A model generated the notes under the pieces. The model was given only the letters and a program-made list of their open reading frames with translations, had not been told where the DNA came from and did no database searches. The translations under genes were made by a program, and so were the position numbers. Shown piece after piece: positions 44,415 to 53,838 of a DNA stretch of 64,000 nt. Numbering within the stretch: the stretch's first letter is position 1; every line of letters begins with the position of its first letter. Source of the DNA: Kutzneria sp036403095 (GTDB lineage Bacteria; Actinomycetota; Actinomycetes; Mycobacteriales; Pseudonocardiaceae); contig DASWRQ010000006.1 of assembly GCA_036403095.1 (NCBI GenBank), forward strand, positions 1 through 64,000, written 5' to 3'.

Positions 44415-45197
44415 GTGCGAAGTGGACATCCCTACCTGGCCGACGGGCCGTTTCCGCGGGCGTTGGCGCACCGTGGCTGGCATCTGGGCGAGCTGGCCGG
44501 CATGGAGAACTCGCTGAGCTCGTTCCGGCGGGCCGTGCAGGAGGGCTTTCGGTACATCGAGACCGACGTGCAGGCCACCACCGACGGGGTGGTCGTGGTC
44601 CAGCACGACGACGTGCTCGACCGGACCACCGACCGGCAGGGGGTGATCAACCAGCTGCCGTGGTCGGAGGTCGGGCGGGCGCTGGTCGGCGGGCGGGAGC
44701 AGATCCCGCGGCTGGAGCACGTGCTGGAGGAGCTGCCGACGGCGCTGCTCAACGTGGACGTGAAGGCCGACAACGCGGTCGGGCCGGTGCTGCGGGTGCT
44801 GGAGCGGTGCAACGCCTGGGACCGGGTGTGCCTGGCGTCGTTCTCGGATGCGCGGCTGGCCCGGCTGCGCAAGATCGCCGGTCCGCGGTTGATCACGTCG
44901 ATGGGTCCGGCGACGGTGTTCGCGCTGTGGTCGTCGGGGCGGTGGCCGCTGCTGGGCACCCGCCGGTTCGTGCAGGGCGCGATGGCGCAGGTGCCCGAGC
45001 GGCAGGGTCCGCTGCGGGTGGTGGACCACAAGTTCGTCGACGGCGCGCATCGGCTGGGGCTGGAGGTGCACGTGTGGACGATCAACACCGAGCCGCAGAT
45101 GCGGTCCCTGCTCGCCCTCGGTGTGGACGGCATCGTCACCGACCGCCCGGACCTGCTCCGTGACGTTCTGCAATCACAAGGCCAGTGGCACCCCTGA
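44415..45197 (+). CDS. glycerophosphodiester phosphodiesterase
   Basis: A 260-residue GDPD-family TIM-barrel enzyme hydrolysing glycerophosphodiesters to glycerol-3-phosphate. Active-site segments: LAHRGWHLGELAGMENSLSS (His-Arg and Glu), FRYIETDVQATTDGVVVVQH (Glu-Asp pair and catalytic His), LLNVDVKAD, and the C-terminal HVWTINTE and VDGIVTDRPD. No signal peptide, so cytoplasmic. GTG 44415 fits the family start (MRSGHPYL) and lies seven bases after CAGACT; the frame is open to 44373. A long hairpin follows the stop. Confidence 0.88.
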   Translation: MRSGHPYLADGPFPRALAHRGWHLGELAGMENSLSSFRRAVQEGFRYIETDVQATTDGVVVVQHDDVLDRTTDRQGVINQLPWSEVGRALVGGREQIPRLEHVLEELPTALLNVDVKADNAVGPVLRVLERCNAWDRVCLASFSDARLARLRKIAGPRLITSMGPATVFALWSSGRWPLLGTRRFVQGAMAQVPERQGPLRVVDHKFVDGAHRLGLEVHVWTINTEPQMRSLLALGVDGIVTDRPDLLRDVLQSQGQWHP

Positions 45198-45262
45198 TTT
45201 GAGTGTGGGAAGGGGGCTTTCCTCCACTCGGAGTGTGGGAATGCCCCCTTCCCAACCTCAAA
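45198..45262. terminator. long hairpin terminator between convergent genes
   Basis: Twenty-base arms at 45198-45217 and 45243-45262 pair with only two mismatches (core GGGAAGGGGGC with GCCCCCTTCCC, outer TTTGAG with CTCAAA). It begins at the GDPD stop and ends six bases before the convergent Rpf-like stop, so it serves both. Confidence 0.8.
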
Positions 45263-45267
45263 GGCGG

Positions 45268-45900
45268 TTACTGAGGGTTAATGCGGGGTGGGGTGCCTAG
45301 CCAGGCGGCGTTCCAGGTTAGGCGACCGAGTTGGCCGGTGACGGTGATGTCGTTGGCGGCTTGGAGGTCGCGGACGGCCTGGCGGGTGGCGCCGTCGTAG
45401 CAGCCGGGGGCGGCGAAGTGGTACCCGAAAGTGGTCATGCGGTGCTGCCAGGTGGCCAGGGCGGGCGCGCAGTCGCCGGCGAGGAAGACCTTGCCGGGCC
45501 AGATGGGCACGGCGATGTAGGCGGCGTCGCCGACGGCCGGCACGCGGCGGGAGGAGGCGTCGGTGTCGGGGGTGAGCCCGAGCTTGAGGCCGCACTCCCA
45601 CGGTTGCCAGCCGCGCATCCGGTACAGGTACAGGGCCCGGTAGTCCTGCTCGGACGGGGTGGCCTGGCTGGGCAGACCCGCGCCGCCGACGCTGGCCCAG
45701 GTGGGCAGGTCGAACTGGTAGGCGCCGAAGTACTTCCCGTCGGCGGAGACGGCGGTGTAGGTGTCGGTGGACTCGCACATGCGCAGCCGGGCCCAGTCCT
45801 GCTTGCTCGGGTCGGCCGCGGCGGCGCCGGCCGTGCCCAGGAACATGGCCAGGGACACCGTCAGTGCGGCCGCGATGACCAGCGGCGATCGGGTGATCAC
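45268..45900 (-). CDS. secreted Rpf-like transglycosylase with peptidoglycan-binding domain
   Basis: A 210-residue exported muralytic protein. A signal peptide (ITRSPLVIAAALTVSLAMFL...AAAAD) is followed by an Rpf/transglycosylase-like domain (WARLRMCESTDTYTAVSADG, KYFGAYQFDLPTWASVGG), with the catalytic Glu in CES, and a C-terminal PG-binding_1-like repeat (YDGATRQAVRDLQAANDI, TGQLGRLTWNAAW). Rpf proteins cleave peptidoglycan and promote resuscitation from dormancy. GTG 45900. Six to eight cysteines across the mature part suggest disulfides. Confidence 0.84.
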   Translation of the reverse strand: MITRSPLVIAAALTVSLAMFLGTAGAAAADPSKQDWARLRMCESTDTYTAVSADGKYFGAYQFDLPTWASVGGAGLPSQATPSEQDYRALYLYRMRGWQPWECGLKLGLTPDTDASSRRVPAVGDAAYIAVPIWPGKVFLAGDCAPALATWQHRMTTFGYHFAAPGCYDGATRQAVRDLQAANDITVTGQLGRLTWNAAWLGTPPRINPQ

Positions 45901-46016
45901 GGCACCGAACGTAGGTCGGCTGCGGTGCAGTCACAACTTGGTGACCCACATGGCTGACGGCCCATGATCGCCGCTACCGTTCGGCACCACCCGATCCCGG
46001 ACGCCGGAAGGCAGCG

Positions 46017-47375
46017 ATGACTCAGGCCACCACAGGGGCTACCGGCTCGCCGGCGACCAAGCGGCTGCGTTTCGGCTGGTACAGCTACGGCTGGGCGGCG
46101 CAGGTGTTCGAGACGACGGTGCTCGCGGTGTTCATGAGCCGCTATCTGCCGTACGTGGCCGCCCAGGCGGTGGGCGAGAGCGGCCGGCTGCAGGTGTTGG
46201 GCGTGCCGATCGCGCCGGGCTCGCTGTTCACCTACATCATCTCGCTGGGCTCGGTGCTGCTGATCGTGCTGATGCCGATCGTGGGGGCGTTCGCCGACCG
46301 GACCGGCCGCAAGCGGCAGCTGTTGTTCGGCTTCGCCTATCTGGGCGCGCTGGCCTGTGCGGCGATGGTGTTCGTGGGCACCACCGACTGGGTGCTGGGC
46401 TCGATTCTGTTCATGCTGGCGTTCCTGACGTACAAGTGCGCGCGGGTGGTTTACAACTCGCTGCTGCCGGACCTGGCCGGGCCGGACGAGCGGGACACGG
46501 TGTCCTCGATCGGTTGGGCCGCGGGCTATCTGGGCGGCGGGTCGCTGCTGGCGCTGAACTTCGTCGCCTCGTTCCTGATCGACGACAGCTCGGTGCTGGC
46601 CCGGCTGTCGCTGTGCAGCGCCGGCGTGTGGTGGGCGGCGTTCATGATCGTGCCGGCGGTGATCCTGCGGAAGATGCCGATGTCGGCCGACACGCACGCG
46701 CCGCAGGCCGGCTCGGCGATCACGGCGGGCTTCAAGGAGCTGGGCGACACGCTGCGGCATCTGCGGCTGTACCCGTGGACTCTGCTGTTCCTGCTGGCCT
46801 ACCTCGTCTACTACGACGGCATCGCGACCACCACGACGCTGGCCGCCGACTACGGGCAGAACGAGCTGAAGCTGCGCGAGACCACGCTGCTGTCGGCGAT
46901 CCTGCTGGTGCAGTTCGCCTCGTTCGGCGGGGCGCTGCTGCTGGGCAAGCTGTCGCAGCGGTGGGGCGCCAAGCGGGTGGTGGCGTGGTCGCTGGTGGTG
47001 TGGTCGGTGCTTATCACGTTGGCGTACTTCCTCGAACCGGGACAGCCGGTGCAGTTCTACCTGCTGGCCATCGGGATCTCGCTGGTGCTGGGCGGCAGCC
47101 AGGCTCTGTCACGGTCGATGTTCGCCAGCATGATCCCCACCGGCAAGGAGGCGGAGTACTTCAGCCTGTTCGAGATCTCCAGCTCGGGCACCTCGGCGCT
47201 GGGGCCGCTGCTGTTCGGGCTGGTGCTGCAGAACACCGGCAGCTACCGGTCGGCGATCTTCTCGCTGATCGCGTTCTTCGTCATCGGCTTGGTGCTGTTG
47301 CTGCTGGTCAACGTGCGCAAGGCGATCACCGCCGCGGGCAACGAGCTGCCGGCCACCCTCGAACAGAGCCGGTGA
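46017..47375 (+). CDS. UMF1-type MFS transporter
   Basis: A 452-residue membrane protein with about 12 helices of the UMF1/Atg22-like MFS group: the N-terminal RFGWYSYGWAAQVFETTV, MPIVGAFADRTGRKRQLLF (motif A), and the late GGSQALSRSMFASMIPTGKE, a signature of this family. Substrate is unknown; amino acids or metabolites are possible. ATG 46017 follows GGAAGG. It lies just upstream of the hydrogenase operon, but a separate promoter stands between them. Confidence 0.87.
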   Translation: MTQATTGATGSPATKRLRFGWYSYGWAAQVFETTVLAVFMSRYLPYVAAQAVGESGRLQVLGVPIAPGSLFTYIISLGSVLLIVLMPIVGAFADRTGRKRQLLFGFAYLGALACAAMVFVGTTDWVLGSILFMLAFLTYKCARVVYNSLLPDLAGPDERDTVSSIGWAAGYLGGGSLLALNFVASFLIDDSSVLARLSLCSAGVWWAAFMIVPAVILRKMPMSADTHAPQAGSAITAGFKELGDTLRHLRLYPWTLLFLLAYLVYYDGIATTTTLAADYGQNELKLRETTLLSAILLVQFASFGGALLLGKLSQRWGAKRVVAWSLVVWSVLITLAYFLEPGQPVQFYLLAIGISLVLGGSQALSRSMFASMIPTGKEAEYFSLFEISSSGTSALGPLLFGLVLQNTGSYRSAIFSLIAFFVIGLVLLLLVNVRKAITAAGNELPATLEQSR

Positions 47376-47415
47376 TCACACCGCTCGGTCAAAATCAACA
47401 CCTGGTTGTGTGATC
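47374..47415. repeat. inverted repeat upstream of the hydrogenase operon
   Basis: GATCACAC (47374-47381) and GTGTGATC (47408-47415) are exact reverse complements with a 26-base loop. The left arm begins at the MFS stop codon. It may end the MFS transcript or be part of the hydrogenase control region. Confidence 0.45.
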
Positions 47416-47434
47416 TGGGTAACAGCCCTACGGT
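47406..47434 (+). promoter_or_regulatory. promoter of the hydrogenase operon
   Basis: TTGTGT (47406-47411), 17 bases, TACGGT (47429-47434). TGTGA-N6-TAACA (47409-47424), close to the CRP/GlxR consensus TGTGA-N6-TCACA, overlaps the core elements. The first gene starts at 47484. Confidence 0.5.
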
Positions 47435-47435
47435 G

Positions 47436-47449
47436 GGACAGAACTGTCC
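47436..47449. promoter_or_regulatory. palindrome at the hydrogenase transcription start
   Basis: GGACAG and CTGTCC arms around AA, directly after the -10 and covering the expected +1. This is a position typical of a repressor operator. No regulator gene is adjacent. Confidence 0.4.
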
Positions 47450-47483
47450 GCTTTGCCTCCCACCACGAGGGAAGTGACCCCGC

Positions 47484-48101
47484 ATGGCGCGGGCACCCGG
47501 CAGCGCGAGTCCACGTGCGCTGTTCGAACTCCGCTCCGCTCCCGTCGACGACCTGGCCGGGCACGCCGAGGATGTCGCCCGTGCCTGCCACGCCATGGCC
47601 GTGCGCTTCCACCGCGGCGGCAAGCTCGTGGTGTTCGGCAACGGCGGCTCCTGCACGGACGCCCAGCACGTCGCCGTGGAGTTCGTGCATCCGGTCATCG
47701 TCGGCAAGCGGGCGCTGCCGGCGGTCTCGCTGACCTCGGACGTGGCCACGCTGACCGGCGTGGCCACCGGGGCCGGCATCGACGAGGTCTTCGCCCACCA
47801 GATCCGGTTCCTGACCGAGCCCGCCGATATCGCGCTCGCGCTGTCGGTCGACGGCGACTGCCCCAACATCCGGCGCGGCCTCGAGCAGGCGCGGGCCGTG
47901 GGCATGCTGACCGTGGCGCTGGTCGGCGGGGACGGCGGCCGGATCGCGGCCGAGCGGGCCGCCGACCACGTGCTGGTGGCCCGCTCCGCCGACCCGAGAG
48001 TGGTCAAGGAGGTCCACGTCACCACCTACCACGTGCTGTGGGAGCTGGTGCACGTGTTCTTCGAACAACCAGGCGTGCTGGAGCCGGCGATGTCGCGATG
48101 A
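47484..48101 (+). CDS. SIS-domain protein (GmhA-like), first gene of hydrogenase operon
   Basis: A 205-residue sugar-phosphate-isomerase-fold protein with LVVFGNGGSCTDAQHVAVEFVH (phosphate loop), LPAVSLTSDVATLTGVA, and C-terminal KEVHVTTYHVLWELVH. It resembles sedoheptulose-7-phosphate isomerase GmhA, but the catalytic set is not obviously complete. The canonical SxSGNSxN loop is LSVDGDCPNI here, so it is probably not a working isomerase. Genes like this recur in actinobacterial group 1h hydrogenase loci with unknown role. The stop overlaps the next ATG (ATGA). Confidence 0.83.
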   Translation: MARAPGSASPRALFELRSAPVDDLAGHAEDVARACHAMAVRFHRGGKLVVFGNGGSCTDAQHVAVEFVHPVIVGKRALPAVSLTSDVATLTGVATGAGIDEVFAHQIRFLTEPADIALALSVDGDCPNIRRGLEQARAVGMLTVALVGGDGGRIAAERAADHVLVARSADPRVVKEVHVTTYHVLWELVHVFFEQPGVLEPAMSR

Positions 48102-48313
48102 CCGGCCCCTGCTCGGACGACCATTGCATCACCTGTGGGGACACCGCCGTGGAGGTCACGGTGGTCGAACTGCGCCCCGGCGGCCTGGCGGTCGTGGAGA
48201 CCGGGTCGGGCCGGGAGGAGGTCAGCGTCGCCCTGGTCGACGCTCGGGTCGGCGCGACGGTGCTGGTGCACGCCGGCGAGGCGATCGCCGTCATCGAGGA
48301 GGGTCAGTCATGA
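48098..48313 (+). CDS. HypC/HupF-like small protein between two SIS genes
   Basis: A 71-residue OB-fold-like protein resembling HypC (VVELRPGGLAVVETGSGREE, VSVALVDARVGATVLVHAGEAIAVI). It lacks the canonical MCxGIP start with Cys2, the Fe(CN)2CO-binding residue; instead an N-terminal CSDDHCITCGD cluster of three cysteines and a His precedes the fold. It is coupled to both neighbours by ATGA overlaps. A second, canonical HypC is encoded at 55554, so this one is probably a specialised chaperone or metal-handling partner (inference). Confidence 0.82.
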   Translation: MTGPCSDDHCITCGDTAVEVTVVELRPGGLAVVETGSGREEVSVALVDARVGATVLVHAGEAIAVIEEGQS

Positions 48314-48959
48314 CCGACGTGGAGGCCCTCTACCCGTTCCTCTATGCCGACAAGGTGGATCTCGAGGCGGTGCTGGCGCAGGTCACCGCGTCGACGGTGG
48401 CCAAGGCGCGGGAGATCACCGCGCTGCGGCGGCAGGTGCTGGCCGCCGACGGGGACCGGATCTCCCGGTGCGCGGCGGAGATGGCCGAGCGGTTCGCGGC
48501 CGGCGGGCGGCTGCTGTCGTTCGGCAACGGCGGCTCCTCCACCGACGCGCAGGAGGTCGCGGGCCTGTTCCTGGCCCCCGGCGGCGGGCTGCGGCCGCTG
48601 CCGGCGTTCTGCCTGACCAACGACATCGCCGTGGTGACGGCGCTGTCCAACGACATCGGCTTCGACGTGGTGTTCGCACGGCAGCTCGCGGCGCTGTCGC
48701 GGCCCGGCGACATCGCGATGGGGCTGTCCACCAGCGGCAACTCGGCCAATCTGCTGGCCGCCTTCGACGAGGCGGGCCGGCGCGGGCTGCTGACGGTGGG
48801 CATCGCCGGCTACGGCGGCGGGCGGATGGCCGAGCTGGACTGCATCGACCACCTGTTCACGGTGCCGTCCGCATCCGTGCACCGGGTGCAGGAGGCCCAG
48901 ACCACCGTCTACCACGTGCTGTGGGAACTCGTTCTCGACCAGCTCAGGGGTGATGACCA

Positions 48960-48963
<4 letters not shown>
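48310..48963 (+). CDS. second SIS-domain protein of the hydrogenase operon
   Basis: A 217-residue SIS protein paralogous to the operon's first gene: LLSFGNGGSSTDAQEVAGLF, LPAFCLTNDIAVVTALSNDI, and an intact LSTSGNSANLLAAFDEA loop, which the first copy lacks. The end again reads VQEAQTTVYHVLWEL. One degenerate and one canonical SIS subunit suggest a heteromeric enzyme or binding complex. The ATG overlaps the preceding stop by four bases, and its own stop overlaps the hydrogenase small-subunit GTG. Confidence 0.84.
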
Positions 48964-50003
<1,040 letters not shown>

Positions 50004-50015
50004 GAGGGCACAACA

Positions 50016-51776
50016 ATGACCGCTTCTTCCGACAACCTGGTCGAGATGTCGTGGGACCCGATCACCCGGATCGTTGGCAGCCTGGGCATCTACACGAAGA
50101 TCGACTGGGCGGCCAAGCGCGTCGTGGAGTGCCACTCCACCTCGTCGGTGTTCCGCGGCTACAGCATCTTCATGAAGGGCAAGGACCCGCGCGACGCGCA
50201 CTTCATCACCAGCCGGATCTGCGGGATCTGCGGCGACAACCACGCCACCTGCTCGGTCTACGCCCAGAACATGGCCTACGGGGTGCGGCCGCCGCACCTG
50301 GGTGAGTGGATCATCAACCTGGGCGAGGCCGCCGAGTACATGTTCGACCACAACATCTTCCAGGAGAACCTGGTCGGTGTGGACTACTGCGAGCGCATGG
50401 TCCGCGAGACCAATCCGGGCGTGCTGGAACTGGCCAACCGCACCGAGTCGCCGCACGCCGACGAGCACGGCTACCGCACCATCGGCGACATCATGCGGTC
50501 GCTCAACCCGCTGGAGGGCGAGTTCTACCGCGAGGCGCTGCAGGTGTCCCGGTCGACGCGGGAGATGTTCTGCCTGATGGAAGGCCGGCACGTGCACCCG
50601 TCCACGCTCTACCCGGGCGGGGTCGGCACGGTGGCCACGGTGCAGCTGTTCACCGACTACCTGACCCGGCTGATGCGGTACGTGGAGTTCATGAAGCGGG
50701 TCGTGCCGATGCACGACGACCTGTTCGACTTCTTCTACGAGGCGCTGCCCGGCTACGAGGAGGTCGGCCGCCGCCGGGTGCTGCTGGGCTGCTGGGGCTC
50801 CCTCAACGACGCGGCGTTCTGCGACTTCTCCTACCGGAACATGGCCGACTGGGGCCGCAAGATGTTCGTCACGCCCGGGGTCGTGGTCGACGGCAAGCTG
50901 GTCACGACCAGCCTGCTCGACATCAACCTGGGCATCCGGATCCTGCTCGGCTCCTCCTTCTACGAGGACTGGGAAGACCAGGAGATGTTCGTGACGAAGG
51001 ATCCGCTGGGCAACCCGGTGGACCGCCGCCACCCCTGGAACCAGCACACCATCCCCCGGCCGGCCAAGCGGGACTTCGACGACAAGTACTCGTGGACGAT
51101 GTCGCCGCGCTGGTTCGACGGCACCGACCACCTGGCGCTGGACACCGGCGGCGGCCCGATCGCCCGGCTGTGGGTCACGGCGCTGGCCAACCTGGTGCAC
51201 ACGCCGTACGTGAACTCCACCGGGCACTCGGTGCGCATCGACCTGCCGCGCACGGCGACGAAGCCGGCGGCGAGCTTCGAGTGGAAGATTCCACAGTGGA
51301 GCAACGCGCTGGAGCGCAACCGGGCCCGCACCTACTTCCAGGCCTACGCGGCCGGGCTGGCGCTGCACTTCGTGGAGCAGGCGCTGGCCGAGATCCGTGG
51401 CGGCCACACCAAGACGTGGGAGAAGTTCACCGTCCCGGACGAGGCGGTCAGCTGCGGCTTCACCGAGGCGGTGCGGGGCGTGCTGTCGCACCACATGGTC
51501 ATCCGCGGCGGCAAGATCGCCAACTACCACCCGTACCCGCCGACACCGTGGAACGGCAGCGTGCGGGATTCCTACGGCACCCCCGGCCCGTACGAGGACG
51601 CGGTGCAGAACACGCCGATCTTCGAGGAGAACAGCCAGGAGAACTTCAAGGGCATCGACATCATGCGCGCGGTGCGCAGCTTCGACCCGTGCCTGCCGTG
51701 CGGGGTCCACATGAACCTGTCCACCGGCAAGGTGATCGACAGGATGCACACCCCGCACGCGTTCCTCGGGGCGTGA
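50016..51776 (+). CDS. hhyL: [NiFe]-hydrogenase large subunit, group 1h/5 type
   Basis: A 586-residue catalytic subunit holding the NiFe(CN)2CO site. The L1 motif is RICGICGDNHATC with C69 and C72; the L2 motif is DPCLPCGVHM with C559 and C562. Maturation proteases normally cut after the His three residues past the last Cys, here H565, releasing a 21-residue tail. The DPCLPCGVH form, the RICGICGDNH form and the whole layout match actinobacterial H2-scavenging enzymes. Located 12 bases after the small-subunit gene, with AGGAGG upstream of the ATG. It functions with the small subunit in a cytoplasmic or membrane-associated complex. Confidence 0.95.
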   Translation: MTASSDNLVEMSWDPITRIVGSLGIYTKIDWAAKRVVECHSTSSVFRGYSIFMKGKDPRDAHFITSRICGICGDNHATCSVYAQNMAYGVRPPHLGEWIINLGEAAEYMFDHNIFQENLVGVDYCERMVRETNPGVLELANRTESPHADEHGYRTIGDIMRSLNPLEGEFYREALQVSRSTREMFCLMEGRHVHPSTLYPGGVGTVATVQLFTDYLTRLMRYVEFMKRVVPMHDDLFDFFYEALPGYEEVGRRRVLLGCWGSLNDAAFCDFSYRNMADWGRKMFVTPGVVVDGKLVTTSLLDINLGIRILLGSSFYEDWEDQEMFVTKDPLGNPVDRRHPWNQHTIPRPAKRDFDDKYSWTMSPRWFDGTDHLALDTGGGPIARLWVTALANLVHTPYVNSTGHSVRIDLPRTATKPAASFEWKIPQWSNALERNRARTYFQAYAAGLALHFVEQALAEIRGGHTKTWEKFTVPDEAVSCGFTEAVRGVLSHHMVIRGGKIANYHPYPPTPWNGSVRDSYGTPGPYEDAVQNTPIFEENSQENFKGIDIMRAVRSFDPCLPCGVHMNLSTGKVIDRMHTPHAFLGA

Positions 51777-51780
51777 TCCG

Positions 51781-52611
51781 GTGGCGTCAGCTGGTGAGGT
51801 GGGCGACCGCGTCGAGCGGCTGCTGGCCGAGTTCGAGGCGCTGGCCGACCCGACGCTGGCCGCGCGGGCCGAGGAGCTGGTCCGCACGGTCGTCGAGTTC
51901 TACGGGGCCGCGTTGGAACGGGTCGTGGAGCTGACACCGGAGCCGGTGTTGGCGCGGTTGGCGGCCGATCCGCTGGTGTCGGGCGTGCTGGTGGTGCACG
52001 ACCTGCACCCGCACGGCCTTGAGCAGCGGGTCCAGCACGCCCTCGACGGCGTGCGGCCCTACCTGGGGTCGCACTCGGGCGACGTGAGTTTCGTGGAGAT
52101 CACCGACGAGGGTGTGCTGCGGTTGGCGCTCGGCGGCAGCTGCGACGGCTGTCCCTCCTCCATGGTCACCGTGAAGCTGGCGATCGAGCAGGCCATCGAG
52201 CACGCGGCGCCGGAGATCGTGCGCATCGACGTGGAAGGCGTCGTGCCGCAGGACACCGGTCCGGGCGGGCGGCCGCTGCTGCCTCTGGTCACGGCCGACA
52301 AGGCGTCGTGGGTGGAGCTGGGCGAGGCCGACATGGTCGCGCCCGGGGCGGTGTCCTCGGCGCGGGCGCGGGGCGAGGCGACGGTGGTGTGCAACGCCGC
52401 CGGGACCCTGTACGCGTATCGGGACCGGTGCGCGGCCTGTCGAGAGGCGTTGTCCGGTGGGCACTTCGACGGGCGGCTGCTGTCGTGTCCGTCGTGCGGG
52501 GCGAGCTACGACGTGGTCGCCGCGGGTCGGGCGGTGAGCGGGGACGGGCACCTGGATCCGCTGCCGCTGCTGGCCTCCGACGGCACGATCCGGGTCGCGG
52601 TGCCGGCATGA
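51781..52611 (+). CDS. NifU-like domain fused to a Cys4 ferredoxin-like domain
   Basis: A 276-residue fusion. An N-terminal helical part (1-60) and a NifU C-terminal-type domain (about 85-155, C121xxC124 in GGSCDGCPSS) are followed by a domain positioned like a Rieske ferredoxin (about 175-272). There the ligands are C217xxC220 and C236xxC239 (RCAAC, LLSCPSCG). The expected Rieske pattern is CxH and CxxH, so both His are replaced by Cys, which would favour a rubredoxin-type iron or zinc site. Likely role: Fe-S assembly or electron transfer for this hydrogenase (inference). GTG 51781 starts four bases after the large-subunit stop. Confidence 0.85.
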   Translation: MASAGEVGDRVERLLAEFEALADPTLAARAEELVRTVVEFYGAALERVVELTPEPVLARLAADPLVSGVLVVHDLHPHGLEQRVQHALDGVRPYLGSHSGDVSFVEITDEGVLRLALGGSCDGCPSSMVTVKLAIEQAIEHAAPEIVRIDVEGVVPQDTGPGGRPLLPLVTADKASWVELGEADMVAPGAVSSARARGEATVVCNAAGTLYAYRDRCAACREALSGGHFDGRLLSCPSCGASYDVVAAGRAVSGDGHLDPLPLLASDGTIRVAVPA

Positions 52612-53213
52612 CCCGTGTCGCGCAACAAGGTGGCTTGCGGCGCTTCGCCCAGCGTCCTCCCGTGGACCCGGAGGAGCGCTGCGAGCTGTGCGCGCGGCCC
52701 GTCGAGTCCGAGCATTCGCACGTGGTGAACGTGGAGTCGCGGGCCATCCTGTGCGCGTGCCGGCCGTGCTACCTGCTGTTCACGCACGGCGGCGCCGGCA
52801 AGCACCGGGCGATCCCCGAGCGGTACGGGCACGTGCCGGACCTGGTCGGCGGCCCGGCGTGGTGGGAGTCGGCGGGCATCCCGGTGCGGATGGCGTTCGT
52901 GTTCACCAACTCCGAGCGGGGCGCGCCGGTGGCGTTCTACCCGAGCCCGGCCGGCGCGACCGAGTGCCTGCTGGCGCTGGAGTCGTGGAGCCAGTTGGTG
53001 ACGGACAACCCGTTGCTGGCTGACCTGGAGGCGGATGTCGAGGCGCTGCTGGTGAACGTCGACGGGGATCGGTTCGAGGGGTTCCTGGTGCCGATCGACG
53101 CCTGCTACCGGCTGGTGGGGCTGGTCCGCCTGAACTGGAAGGGATTCGACGGCGGCACCGAGGCGTGGCGGGAGATCAACGCCTTCTTCGACGAATTGCG
53201 CAGCCATGGTTGA
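52608..53213 (+). CDS. DUF5947-type Cys-rich protein, hydrogenase-associated
   Basis: A 201-residue protein of the DUF5947 type as I recall it, repeatedly found in group 1h hydrogenase loci. The N-terminal region has C25xxC28, H36/H38 and C49, C51, C54 (CELCARPVE...SHVVN...ILCACRPCY), a plausible metal site. The remainder is soluble with AFYPSPAGATECLLALESW in the centre. Its ATG overlaps the stop of the NifU-like gene, and its 3' end overlaps the next gene by eight bases. It is probably a maturation or electron-transfer partner; no function is established. Confidence 0.78.
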   Translation: MTRVAQQGGLRRFAQRPPVDPEERCELCARPVESEHSHVVNVESRAILCACRPCYLLFTHGGAGKHRAIPERYGHVPDLVGGPAWWESAGIPVRMAFVFTNSERGAPVAFYPSPAGATECLLALESWSQLVTDNPLLADLEADVEALLVNVDGDRFEGFLVPIDACYRLVGLVRLNWKGFDGGTEAWREINAFFDELRSHG

Positions 53214-53838
53214 GTTGGCCTTCGAGTGCCTGGACGTGCAGCCCCTGCGCTACGGCGTGGGGCCCGCGCTGGTGTTCCGGCTGCACATCGCCGAGGTCAA
53301 CGCCGCCGCCGTGCACGCGATCGCGCTGCGCGTGCAGATCCGCATCGAGCCGCAGCTCCGTCACTACGCCGAACACGAGGCCGAGCTGCTGGCCTACCTG
53401 TTCGGGGAGCGGTCGCGGTGGGGCGAGACGCTCAAGCCGATGCAGTTCACCGCCGCATCGGTGATGGTACCGAGCTTCACCGGGGCCACCGAGGTGTCGC
53501 TGGAGGTGCCGTGCACCTACGACCTGGAGGTGGCGGCCGGCAAGTACTTCCACGCCCTGGACGGCGGCGAGGTGCCGATGATCCTGCTGTTCTCCGGCAC
53601 CGTCTTCGCCAAGGGCGAGAAGGGTTTCTGGGTGCATCCGATCCCCTGGCACCAGCAGGCGACGTATCGGATGCCGGTCGAGGTGTGGCGGGAGCTGATG
53701 GACGCCTACTTCCCGCACGGCTCGTGGATCCGGCTGGACCGCGACACTGTGGACGCGATGCTGCGCTACAAGTCGGCGCATGCCATCCCGACCTGGGACG
53801 ACGCGATCATGGCCCTGTTGAAGGAGCCGTCACCGTGA
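53206..53838 (+). CDS. DUF6084-type conserved protein, hydrogenase-associated
   Basis: A 210-residue soluble protein with no cysteine motif, rich in beta-strand-like segments (ALVFRLHIAEVNAAAVHAIA, EVSLEVPCTYDLEVAAGKYF) and ending in WIRLDRDTVDAMLRYKSAHA. I recall this as DUF6084, conserved in actinobacterial hydrogenase operons. ATG 53206 lies within the 3' end of the previous gene and its own stop overlaps the next GTG (GTGA), so it is translationally coupled. Function unknown. Confidence 0.75.
   Translation: MVELAFECLDVQPLRYGVGPALVFRLHIAEVNAAAVHAIALRVQIRIEPQLRHYAEHEAELLAYLFGERSRWGETLKPMQFTAASVMVPSFTGATEVSLEVPCTYDLEVAAGKYFHALDGGEVPMILLFSGTVFAKGEKGFWVHPIPWHQQATYRMPVEVWRELMDAYFPHGSWIRLDRDTVDAMLRYKSAHAIPTWDDAIMALLKEPSP

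Noticed and set aside
47374..47449. NikR- or LexA-type operator ahead of the hydrogenase operon
   Set aside because: The GGACAG-AA-CTGTCC palindrome lacks the GTATGA-type NikR half sites and the TCGAAC-type actinobacterial SOS box; left as an unassigned palindrome.
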